A stretch of 6,814 nt of DNA from Dehalococcoidales bacterium (GTDB taxonomy: Bacteria; Chloroflexota; Dehalococcoidia; Dehalococcoidales; Fen-1064). Location: positions 1 to 6,814 of the forward strand of contig JAQTOJ010000105.1 of assembly GCA_028713395.1 (NCBI GenBank). Reading direction: 5' to 3'. A program made the position numbers and the translations under genes. Positions 1 to 5,227 of the stretch are shown one piece after another. The notes under the pieces were generated by a model. That model was not told where the DNA came from. It searched no databases and worked only from the letters and a program-made list of their open reading frames with translations. Position 1 is the stretch's first letter. Every line of letters starts with the position of its first letter.

Positions 1-314
1 TATTTCCGCGGCTGGAAAAACACGGCATCACCGGCCCGCCGCGTATTATGAAGCTGGAATACGTGGAACTGCGCTTGCGGAAACACCAGTTGGCTGACCT
101 GGTAAAAAAAGCCGGTAGAATTCCTTTTACAGTTTTTGCCAAAGGCGTTCAGGAAGCCGGCGGTTACCTGGCGGAAAATCTGAAGGGACACATTTTTAAA
201 GAGGATAATATCCTTTATCCTACTGCTCTGAAAACACTGGATGCGGCGGAATGGCAGGCAGCCAATGCCGAGTTCGATAAGATAGGCTATTGCAGTTTTA
301 CACCTGGCAGGTAG
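1..314 (+). CDS. Hemerythrin-like (DUF438-type) domain protein, C-terminal part, 5' end outside window
   Basis: The reading frame is open from base 3, so the gene starts left of the window; the ATG at 48 is only an internal Met. Seen: the translation begins FPRLEKHGITGPP, the typical linker of hemerythrin-type four-helix bundles in DUF438 proteins. Later come GHIFKEDNILYP (the His/Glu helix that normally gives iron ligands) and the ending IGYCSFTPG, which usually closes this domain. Known: such domains bind a di-iron centre and sense or carry oxygen, nitric oxide or redox signals, often next to a PAS domain; here the protein stops right after the bundle. Odd: the segment reading KLEYVELR has Tyr where relatives usually carry His (EHDE-like), so one iron ligand may be lost. 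The helices before base 1 cannot be seen. Family call fairly sure, function unknown. An intrinsic terminator follows about 120 bp downstream. Confidence 0.72.
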   Translation, partial: FPRLEKHGITGPPRIMKLEYVELRLRKHQLADLVKKAGRIPFTVFAKGVQEAGGYLAENLKGHIFKEDNILYPTALKTLDAAEWQAANAEFDKIGYCSFTPGR

Positions 315-348
315 CTCGGCTAATAAATACATCCGGTCTTTGCAAGGC

Positions 349-365
349 ATCCGCCATGGGCGGAT
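349..365 (+). repeat. Short stem-loop in the 3' untranslated region
   Basis: ATCCGCC at 349-355 pairs perfectly with GGCGGAT at 359-365 around a 3-base loop. No T-run follows, so it is not a terminator by itself. A second, weaker hairpin (GGATA at 363-367 with TATCC at 377-381) shares bases with it, so the two would exclude each other. It may protect the 3' end of the hemerythrin-like mRNA; that is inference. Confidence 0.35.
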
Positions 366-432
366 AATATGGCAATATCCGGGGGAGTGGTGTAGGTTAC
401 TGACAACCAGAGAGAATTGTAGTGGTGTATCG

Positions 433-471
433 CAAAAAAGCGGGAGAGTGATTTAACCTCCTGCTTTTTTG
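433..471 (+). terminator. Rho-independent terminator
   Basis: The arm at 434-446 (AAAAAAGCGGGAG) pairs with 458-470 (CTCCTGCTTTTTT) with a single G-T wobble, and C433-G471 extends it to 14 pairs. The loop is 11 bases. The GC-rich core is flanked by an A-run and a T-run, so it could stop transcription from either side. It ends the transcript of the hemerythrin-like gene and isolates plsY. Confidence 0.85.
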
Positions 472-500
472 TTTGCAAATCAACCCGTATCACCTATATA
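472..500 (+). promoter_or_regulatory. Candidate sigma-70 promoter for plsY
   Basis: A TTTGCA-like -35 at 472-477 is separated by 17 bases from TATATA (-10) at 495-500. Predicted transcription start is near 507, leaving a 5' leader of about 75 bases before plsY. The site sits immediately after the upstream terminator, as expected for a new transcription unit. The -35 matches only four of six consensus bases. Confidence 0.4.
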
Positions 501-580
501 GTAATGTGAGATTATGCGGGCACAGGTAAATGGATAGCGGATTTTGATCTGAAATACCGGTCGCGGAGTAAAAGAGAAGC

Positions 581-1204
581 GTGAATATCTTAAAAATGGT
601 GCTGGTTTTGGTGACCGCCTACTTATTAGGCTCTATTCCCTCAGCCTATATCATCGGTAGGTTGCGCAAAGGCACCGATATCCGCGAAATCGGCTCCCGC
701 AATATGGGCGCCATGAACACCATTTATTCGGTGGGTTTCTGGTGGGGAACGCTGGATTTGCTCGTCGATATGGGTAAGGGCGCCGCCGCTGTGGCTATCG
801 CGCAGGCTTTCGGTATCCATCAGTACGCCGTGTTTGCCGCTGGAATGATGGCGGTGATCGGGCATAATTTGCCCGTCTTTTTACGTTTCAAGGGCGGCAA
901 GGGTGGCGCCACTGCGTTAGGCGTATTATTTGTTCTCATGCCCTGGTCGGTTTTGATATATTGCGGTCTCTTCGGTATCTTGCTGTTGATTACCCGTGCC
1001 CCGACGATCAGTTACGGCATTTGTTTCGCGGCTTTCCCGTTTATCGCCTGGCTGCTCTATGACAATACGCCGCTGATATTTTTCTCCATCCTTCTCGCCC
1101 TGATACCCCTGCTGCGCTACATCCCGCGTATGCTGGAAATGCGGCAGCGCGGCGGTAGCTGGCAACACGTTTTTAAGCGTAAGGATCTGAAAGACAGGTT
1201 TTAA
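581..1204 (+). CDS. plsY: Glycerol-3-phosphate acyltransferase PlsY
   Basis: Integral membrane enzyme of 207 residues, the usual PlsY length. Known role: transfers an acyl group from acyl-phosphate (made by PlsX) to sn-glycerol 3-phosphate, giving lysophosphatidic acid, the first step of phospholipid synthesis. Seen: GSIPSAYIIGR (17-27), motif 1 as GSRNMGAMN (39-47) followed by D63 and KG (66-67), motif 2 as GHNLPVFLRFKGGKGGAT (94-111), and several hydrophobic segments typical of this family. Deviations from the usual GSGNPGATN and GGKGVAT suggest a divergent copy or paralogue. The GTG start at 581 is supported by an in-frame TAA at 569-571, which rules out an earlier start; GGAG lies at 565-568 and a weak AGAGAAG nearer the start. 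The gene converges on the leftward MaoC gene with only 11 bp between stops and no evident terminator. Confidence 0.9.
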   Translation: MNILKMVLVLVTAYLLGSIPSAYIIGRLRKGTDIREIGSRNMGAMNTIYSVGFWWGTLDLLVDMGKGAAAVAIAQAFGIHQYAVFAAGMMAVIGHNLPVFLRFKGGKGGATALGVLFVLMPWSVLIYCGLFGILLLITRAPTISYGICFAAFPFIAWLLYDNTPLIFFSILLALIPLLRYIPRMLEMRQRGGSWQHVFKRKDLKDRF

Positions 1205-1215
1205 CGCGCTTGGGG

Positions 1216-1653
1216 TTATTTTGTCTTTGATGGCAAAACCAGGATACCGGTGCCGGTCGTGGTCTTTTCACCTTTGCCGTTTTCGATCCACATTTCAGTC
1301 TCGATGATGTGTTCGTTGCCGGTGACATATTTTTTGGTTACCTTACCCTTGCAGGTCAGAGTATCCCCGGGAACATCCATGCCGCGGTAACTGCTGGTAT
1401 ATTTTTTCACCGTACCGTGGTCTCCCACCAGGTCGGTGAGCATTTGTCCCAGAAAGGCGCCTTTGAGCGCGCCATGAACGATCACTCCCGGTAATTTGTT
1501 AGCCAGCGCCTGGTCTTTATCGTAATGGATTTCATAGAGGTCGCCGGAGGATCCCGCCCACTGCACCAGTTGCCGCGTGGTGGGTTTTTTCACCAGGTCC
1601 GGTAAAGCGCTGCCGATTTCTATATCTTCCCAGTAAAGCTGTTGTTTACTCAT
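1216..1653 (-). CDS. MaoC-family hot-dog dehydratase/hydratase, catalytic subunit (HadB-like)
   Basis: Protein of 145 residues with one MaoC-like hot-dog fold. Seen: the hydratase-2 signature around AGSSGDLYEIHYD, with the presumed catalytic Asp38 and His43 at the family spacing, followed by GVIVHG (56-61) at the start of the central helix. Known: (R)-specific enoyl-CoA hydratases and mycobacterial HadB use this Asp/His pair to add or remove water at the 2,3 double bond of acyl-CoA or acyl-ACP. The start is supported by AAGGAGA eight bases before the ATG (minus strand). It is the second gene of a leftward pair, 20 bp after the FAS1-like hot-dog gene, so the two products likely form a heterodimer as HadA/HadB do. 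Substrate unknown; an acyl-CoA role (fatty acid, aromatic or steroid side-chain breakdown) is as possible as fatty acid synthesis. Confidence 0.8.
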   Translation of the reverse strand: MSKQQLYWEDIEIGSALPDLVKKPTTRQLVQWAGSSGDLYEIHYDKDQALANKLPGVIVHGALKGAFLGQMLTDLVGDHGTVKKYTSSYRGMDVPGDTLTCKGKVTKKYVTGNEHIIETEMWIENGKGEKTTTGTGILVLPSKTK

Positions 1654-1673
1654 TCTTTTTTCTCCTTGCGATT

Positions 1674-2138
1674 CTAATAGTGGATCCCTATGTGCCGCCC
1701 GATACCGACCTTTTCACCTTTTTCATTGCGGAAAATGTAATCCGTCACCACGAAGGTCATCAAGCCCAGACGACCTTCGCGTTGGTAGACATCTGAGGTC
1801 ATTATCGTGATGGAAATTTTATCCCCGGCCTGGACGGGCAGATAACACTCGTACTCGTTACCGCCGTTCAAGGTGCGCCCCGTGAGCACCGGGTATTTTG
1901 GTTCTGTGAAAGGGGTTAACGGATAATCGTAATTGGTCAGATAACTGGGCGGCACGATCAAACTGCGGTAGCCCAGCTTTTTGCAGTATTCTTCATCATG
2001 GTACAGGGGATTGGTATCGCCAATGGCGTCCGCCCAGCGGCGGATCGGTTCTTTTTCGATCTCAAATATCGAAGGCTCAGATTCTATCCCGACACTCTTT
2101 TTTACTGCTTCCAGCGTTACGTATTTCCGAGTAGTCAT
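1674..2138 (-). CDS. FAS1-like dehydratase (MaoC N-terminal domain) protein, partner subunit (HadA-like)
   Basis: Protein of 154 residues from the chosen start. Seen: an N-terminal stretch of about 25 residues, then EIEKEPIRRWADAIGDTNPLY (positions 26-46, hot-dog entry with Asp41 and His47), then VPPSYLTNY (62-70), and a C-terminal strand set containing LPVQAGDKISI. This order is that of the MaoC_dehydrat_N family, whose members pair with a catalytic MaoC subunit and shape the acyl pocket. Start choice: an ATG 39 bases upstream is in frame, but that ATG overlaps the predicted -10 box and has no ribosome site; the ATG at 2138 follows a near-perfect AAGGAGGG. First gene of the leftward pair with the MaoC gene 20 bp downstream. 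Whether its own D/H pair is active cannot be told from the sequence. Confidence 0.78.
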   Translation of the reverse strand: MTTRKYVTLEAVKKSVGIESEPSIFEIEKEPIRRWADAIGDTNPLYHDEEYCKKLGYRSLIVPPSYLTNYDYPLTPFTEPKYPVLTGRTLNGGNEYECYLPVQAGDKISITIMTSDVYQREGRLGLMTFVVTDYIFRNEKGEKVGIGRHIGIHY

Positions 2139-2142
2139 CAAA

Positions 2143-2150
2143 CCCTCCTT
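2143..2150 (-). promoter_or_regulatory. Shine-Dalgarno that decides the start of the FAS1-like gene
   Basis: On the minus strand AAGGAGGG ends four bases before the ATG at 2138-2136. No comparable site lies before the in-frame upstream ATG at 2177, so the shorter protein is preferred. Confidence 0.75.
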
Positions 2151-2175
2151 TGTCATTCCGGGAAAATTAGTTGTC

Positions 2176-2202
2176 ATTATAGCATAAAAAAATAGGTGAC
2201 AA
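2176..2202 (-). promoter_or_regulatory. Promoter of the leftward MaoC/FAS1-like unit
   Basis: On the minus strand a perfect TATAAT (2181-2176) lies 15 bases after TTGTCA (2202-2197); TTTTGT at 17 bases is an alternative -35. The predicted transcription start is near 2169, giving a leader of about 30 bases before the start at 2138. The consensus -10 makes this the better of the two promoter predictions in this divergent intergenic region. Confidence 0.6.
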
Positions 2203-2203
2203 A

Positions 2204-2219
2204 ACTTGACAACTTGAAG
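2204..2219 (+). repeat. Tandem 8-bp direct repeat in the divergent intergenic region
   Basis: ACTTGACA is followed directly by ACTTGAAG (six of eight bases match). It lies between the leftward promoter and the hydrolase gene. It could be an operator half-site pair or part of the rightward promoter: TTGAAG at 2214-2219, 15 bases, then TAAAAT at 2235-2240. Neither role is proved. Confidence 0.3.
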
Positions 2220-2268
2220 CTGTAAAAGGCACAGTAAAATATATCTGAAAAATGAAGGGAACGTTTCA

Positions 2269-2889
2269 ATGACAAATTCACCCGTTATGCCAATTCAAGT
2301 TACGCTGGAGGCTGAGCGCGGTAATATCGCATGTATTTTTCACCCCGCCGGTGGAAAATCCGCTGTTATCTGGTTGTGCGGCGCATTGGGCGGGCTTGAC
2401 GGACCTTCCTTCGGCATCTTCAAGACGCTGGCGGAAGCATTGGTTGCGGATGGCGTGAGTTCTTTGCGTCTCCATTACGCTCATCCCGGCAATTTTGAAG
2501 ATTGTGTCAAAGATACCCTCGTCGGCATCGAATATTTGAAAAAAGAAAATTTTGAGAAAATAGCCCTGGTGGGGCATTCTTTCGGGGGGGCGGTGGCCAT
2601 ACAAGCCGGCACCATGAGCCCCTTGGTCAAAGCAGTGGTAGGTCTGGCCAGCCAGACCTACGGCGCGCAAAATGTGCCGCTATTGGCGCCCCGGCCGCTT
2701 TTGTTGATACATGGCGATCGTGATCGTAATCTGCCGGCGCGTTGCTCCGAGCTGATCTACCAGTGGGCGAACCAACCCAAGGAACTATTTATCCTGCCGA
2801 ACAACGGGCATTTTCTCCGGGAAGCCCACGAAACGTTGCTTGTCCAGTTGCGGGACTGGTTGGTTGAAAAACTACAATCAAAACAATAA
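2269..2889 (+). CDS. Alpha/beta hydrolase (dienelactone hydrolase-like)
   Basis: Cytosolic protein of 206 residues with no signal peptide. Seen: the nucleophile elbow GHSFGG (102-107) with Ser104, the acid loop HGDRDRNLP (148-156) with Asp152 as likely acid, and NNGHFL (178-183) with His181 completing the triad. An LCGALGG-like stretch at 36-42 is the probable oxyanion loop region. Known: this fold hydrolyses esters, thioesters or lactones; members of this size group with dienelactone hydrolases and small acyl esterases. Substrate cannot be read from sequence. ATG at 2269 is preceded by GAAGGGA about eight bases upstream; a second Met at codon 7 is possible but has no better site. It is divergent from the dehydratase pair, and the shared region may co-regulate an acyl-thioester pathway (inference). 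The permease gene begins 91 bp downstream with no terminator seen between. Confidence 0.82.
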   Translation: MTNSPVMPIQVTLEAERGNIACIFHPAGGKSAVIWLCGALGGLDGPSFGIFKTLAEALVADGVSSLRLHYAHPGNFEDCVKDTLVGIEYLKKENFEKIALVGHSFGGAVAIQAGTMSPLVKAVVGLASQTYGAQNVPLLAPRPLLLIHGDRDRNLPARCSELIYQWANQPKELFILPNNGHFLREAHETLLVQLRDWLVEKLQSKQ

Positions 2890-2911
2890 GTTGCCAAAAT
2901 CTGTAAAAACC

Positions 2912-2942
2912 TTGTAATACTTTTTCCCCTCCTCCGTATACA
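2912..2942 (+). promoter_or_regulatory. Weak candidate promoter before permease copy 1
   Basis: TTGTAA at 2912-2917 and TATACA at 2937-2942 are 19 bases apart, longer than ideal. The AT-rich stretch 2936-2949 can also form a small hairpin (GTATA with TATAC). Read-through from the hydrolase gene is an equally good explanation for expression of copy 1. Confidence 0.25.
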
Positions 2943-2975
2943 TATATACAACAGTAGAACACCGGACAAGGAGGG
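2927..2975 (+). promoter_or_regulatory. SD of permease copy 1 with an upstream anti-SD sequence
   Basis: The ribosome site AAGGAGGGA (2968-2976) is five to six bases before the ATG at 2981. CCCTCCT at 2927-2933 is an exact 7-base complement of AGGAGGG at 2969-2975, so a transcript that includes both could mask the site in a long-loop hairpin. A transcript starting after about 2935 would lack the masking arm. Pairing is seen in the sequence; regulation is inferred. Confidence 0.4.
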
Positions 2976-2980
2976 AGACT

Positions 2981-3958
2981 ATGCAAGCCTACGCTATTCG
3001 ACGTTTCCTGCTGATCATTCCTACAGTCTTTGTGATTACGGTACTGCTCTTTGTGATTATCCGGCTGATTCCCGGTGGCGCTCTCAGGCAATTATACATA
3101 ACGCTTTATAATCCGCAGAATATCGGCATCGATACTCAAGGTATTCCCACCTTTGAAGAGTTCGTGAAATCAATTCAACCGCCCGGTAATTGGGTGGTTC
3201 AGTATGGCAGGTGGGTGAACGGACTCTTCCACGGGGATTTCGGTACTTCTTTTTTCAGCGACCGTACATTGTTTGATGAATTGAAAACCAGGCTGCCGGT
3301 CACGCTGGAACTCAGCTTGCTCTCGCTCGTTTTCGGACTGCTGGCATCGGTTCCCTTGGGCGTGTATTCCGCTATCCGGCAGGATACCCCATTGGATTAT
3401 GCCGGACGCACCGTGTCTATCTTCTTGATGGCCGTGCCTTCTTTCTGGATCGCCACCGCCGTGGTGGTTTACCCGGTGGCTTTCTGGGGCAAATCCATCG
3501 TCGCCATGGAATATATTCCTTTCGCCAACAATCCGGCCGGTAATTTGTTGCAGTTCGGCATTATTGCTTTCATTATGGGCGCGCTTACCGCCGGCGGGAC
3601 GGTGAGGATCACCCGCACCATGATGCTCGAGGTTATGAGACAAGATTACATTCGCACCGCCTGGTCCAAGGGGTTGCAAGAAAGAATGGTGGTGCTGCGT
3701 CATGCCGTCAAGAATACATTGATTCCAGTGGTGACCATTGTGGGCGGCATGATACCCGGACTGTTCGGTGGGGCGGTGATCATGGAGCAGATCTTTAACC
3801 TGCCCGGTCTCGGCCGGTATTTCCTTGACGCTACGGTGAATCGGGATTACTTCATCGTTTCCGGATGGAACCTGTTGATGTCGGCGTTTGTACTTATATT
3901 TATTACGCTCACTGATTTGGCTTATGCATATGTGGATCCACGCGTCCGTTACCATTAA
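2981..3958 (+). CDS. ABC transporter permease, DppB/OppB family (copy 1)
   Basis: Inner-membrane subunit of 325 residues for a dipeptide/oligopeptide/nickel-type importer; it would pair with a DppC-type subunit and two ATPases to form the channel. Seen: N-terminal RRFLLIIPTVF and a first membrane helix (8-30), GDFGTS (85-90), five further hydrophobic segments from about 108 to 311, the EAA coupling loop YIRTAWSKGL...RHAVKN..IP (223-249) that docks onto the ATPase, the EQIFNLPGLG signature (269-278) and the family ending AYVDPRVRY. Odd: residues 33-72 in the first extracytoplasmic loop differ from the family; the usual PGD is PGG and the typical LGLD..P..VQY segment is replaced. Everything else closely matches copy 2, so this is a duplicated gene with an altered loop. 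Strong ribosome site. Substrate unknown. Confidence 0.92.
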   Translation: MQAYAIRRFLLIIPTVFVITVLLFVIIRLIPGGALRQLYITLYNPQNIGIDTQGIPTFEEFVKSIQPPGNWVVQYGRWVNGLFHGDFGTSFFSDRTLFDELKTRLPVTLELSLLSLVFGLLASVPLGVYSAIRQDTPLDYAGRTVSIFLMAVPSFWIATAVVVYPVAFWGKSIVAMEYIPFANNPAGNLLQFGIIAFIMGALTAGGTVRITRTMMLEVMRQDYIRTAWSKGLQERMVVLRHAVKNTLIPVVTIVGGMIPGLFGGAVIMEQIFNLPGLGRYFLDATVNRDYFIVSGWNLLMSAFVLIFITLTDLAYAYVDPRVRYH

Positions 3959-3965
3959 TGGTAAC
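3948..3965. repeat. Perfect 18-bp palindrome over the stop codon of permease copy 1
   Basis: GTTACCATTAATGGTAAC reads the same on both strands and contains the TAA stop at 3956-3958. It has no loop spacer and no T-run after it, so it is a poor terminator and looks more like a dimeric-protein binding site or a chance palindrome. Confidence 0.5.
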
Positions 3966-4010
3966 AGTCTGCAGATTGAAATATTTGGTTCGGAGTGAAA
4001 TGAATTAACC

Positions 4011-4054
4011 AAAAATAAAAAAAGTATTGACAACTTGCATGGTGGTGGTATAAT
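4011..4054 (+). promoter_or_regulatory. Near-ideal sigma-70 promoter for permease copy 2 and downstream genes
   Basis: TTGACA at 4027-4032 and TATAAT at 4049-4054 are both exact consensus, 16 bases apart. TG at 4046-4047 gives an extended -10. An A-rich tract at 4011-4024, directly upstream of the -35, resembles an UP element. The predicted transcription start is near 4061. It lies between the two permease copies, so copy 2 and the DppC gene likely have their own strong transcript. Confidence 0.85.
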
Positions 4055-4060
4055 GTGTCC

Positions 4061-4241
4061 AAGCAGAATCACATTCTGGGTCAATCTGCATGTATTCGGG
4101 TATCTGGTGATGGTGGCCACTGGTTCTCGAGGAACGTTGGTATTGAGCTCGGTTCAGATGCTAATGTCTTCTCCCGTGTGGTCAACTTGATATCCGTATC
4201 TTGCGTATATTGTAGTTGAACGAAATTAATAGGAGTAAGAC
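4061..4241 (+). other. Long 5' leader of the permease copy 2 transcript
   Basis: About 180 bases separate the predicted transcription start from the ATG at 4242. The stretch has no convincing gene. It holds a short stem-loop (GTTCT with GGAAC around CGA, about 4122-4134) and a distant TCAACT/AGTTGA pair (4182-4187 with 4214-4219) just before the ribosome site AGGAG at 4231-4235. I recognise no known riboswitch class and see no T-run that would make an attenuator. Confidence 0.4.
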
Positions 4242-5213
4242 ATGGGAGCATATGCAGTTCGACGCTTTTTGTTGATCATCCCCACCGTCTTCATCATCAC
4301 CGTGCTGCTGTTTCTCATCATCCGGTTGATTCCCGGTGACGTCGTTCAGATGATCGCCGCCCAGCGTACCTGGGCAACCGAGATGGGAACTACCGAAGCG
4401 GTGAGTCTTGACGAAATCCGCGCCGCCTTTGGCCTCGATAAACCTTGGTACGTTCAGTATGGTAACTGGATATCCGGCTTTTTCAGAGGCGATTTCGGCA
4501 CCTCGGTTTGGACCGGTAGAAAGCTGGTTGATGAACTCAAGGTGAGGGCGCCGGTGACCGTGGAACTAAGTATCATTTCGCTGATTCTCGGTCTGCTCAT
4601 GTCGGTGCCCTTGGGTATTTACTCAGCTATCCGCCAGGATACAGTACTGGATTACACCGGCAGGACGGTGTCCATTTTGCTTCTGGCAATCCCCAGCTTC
4701 TGGATAGCGACGGTGGTCGTGGTCTATCCGGTTGTTTACTGGGGTAAATCCATCATCCCTATAGAATATATCCCCTTTTCCCAAAATCCCTTGGGTAATT
4801 TATGGCAGTTCTTCCTCATCTCGGTTATCATGGCTGCCACCACCGCGGGCGGCACGGTGAGAATTACCCGTACCATGATGTTGGAAGTCATGAGACAAGA
4901 CTATATTCGTACCGCCTGGTCCAAAGGTCTGGCTGAAAAACTGGTAGTTTTCCGGCATGCGGTCAAAAATACCATGATTCCGGTAGTGACCATTATCGGC
5001 GGCATGATTCCCGGGTTGTTCGGCGGCGCCGTGATCATGGAAACCATTTTCAATCTTCCCGGTCTTGGACGGTATTTTCTTGATTCCACAGTCAACCGTG
5101 ATTACCTTATCGTTTCCGGTTGGAACCTTATTATGTCCACATTTGTTTTAATCTTCATCGTCTTGACGGACTTGGCTTACGCCTATGTCGATCCCCGTAT
5201 CAGGTATAAGTAA
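4242..5213 (+). CDS. ABC transporter permease, DppB/OppB family (copy 2)
   Basis: Inner-membrane subunit of 323 residues, the canonical member of the pair. Seen: first helix (8-30), the standard IPGD (30-33), then LDEIRAAFGLDKPWYVQYGNW (56-76) as in ordinary DppB proteins, GDFGTS (83-88), the EAA coupling loop (221-247), the ETIFNLPGLG signature (267-276) and the ending AYVDPRIRY. It should form the channel with the DppC-type protein encoded 14 bp downstream; this tight spacing marks an operon. AGGAG at 4231-4235 sits six bases before the ATG. The membrane part matches copy 1 over long stretches, but residues 33-70 do not align. It has its own strong promoter and leader. Peptide, nickel or other small-molecule import is possible; the substrate is set by the binding protein, of which only the start is visible. 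Confidence 0.93.
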   Translation: MGAYAVRRFLLIIPTVFIITVLLFLIIRLIPGDVVQMIAAQRTWATEMGTTEAVSLDEIRAAFGLDKPWYVQYGNWISGFFRGDFGTSVWTGRKLVDELKVRAPVTVELSIISLILGLLMSVPLGIYSAIRQDTVLDYTGRTVSILLLAIPSFWIATVVVVYPVVYWGKSIIPIEYIPFSQNPLGNLWQFFLISVIMAATTAGGTVRITRTMMLEVMRQDYIRTAWSKGLAEKLVVFRHAVKNTMIPVVTIIGGMIPGLFGGAVIMETIFNLPGLGRYFLDSTVNRDYLIVSGWNLIMSTFVLIFIVLTDLAYAYVDPRIRYK

Positions 5214-5227
5214 GGGAAGGAAGAAAA

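Noticed and set aside
2139..2177. Longer start for the FAS1-like protein at 2177
   Set aside because: That ATG overlaps the predicted TATAAT box and has no ribosome site, whereas the ATG at 2138 has AAGGAGGG.
3984..4013. TTTGGTT/AACCAAA hairpin as a terminator after permease copy 1
   Set aside because: The stem is AT-rich with a 16-base loop and is followed by A-rich sequence, not a T-run, on the + strand.
3170..4120. Long minus-strand open frame of 316 codons opposite permease copy 1
   Set aside because: It is antisense to a clear DppB-type gene, its product is His/Gln/Arg-rich with no recognisable domain, and it has no evident ribosome site.
4053..4190. 45-codon open frame starting at the ATG that overlaps the -10 box of the strong promoter
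   Set aside because: Its start lies upstream of the predicted transcription start, it has no ribosome site, and the product matches nothing I recognise.
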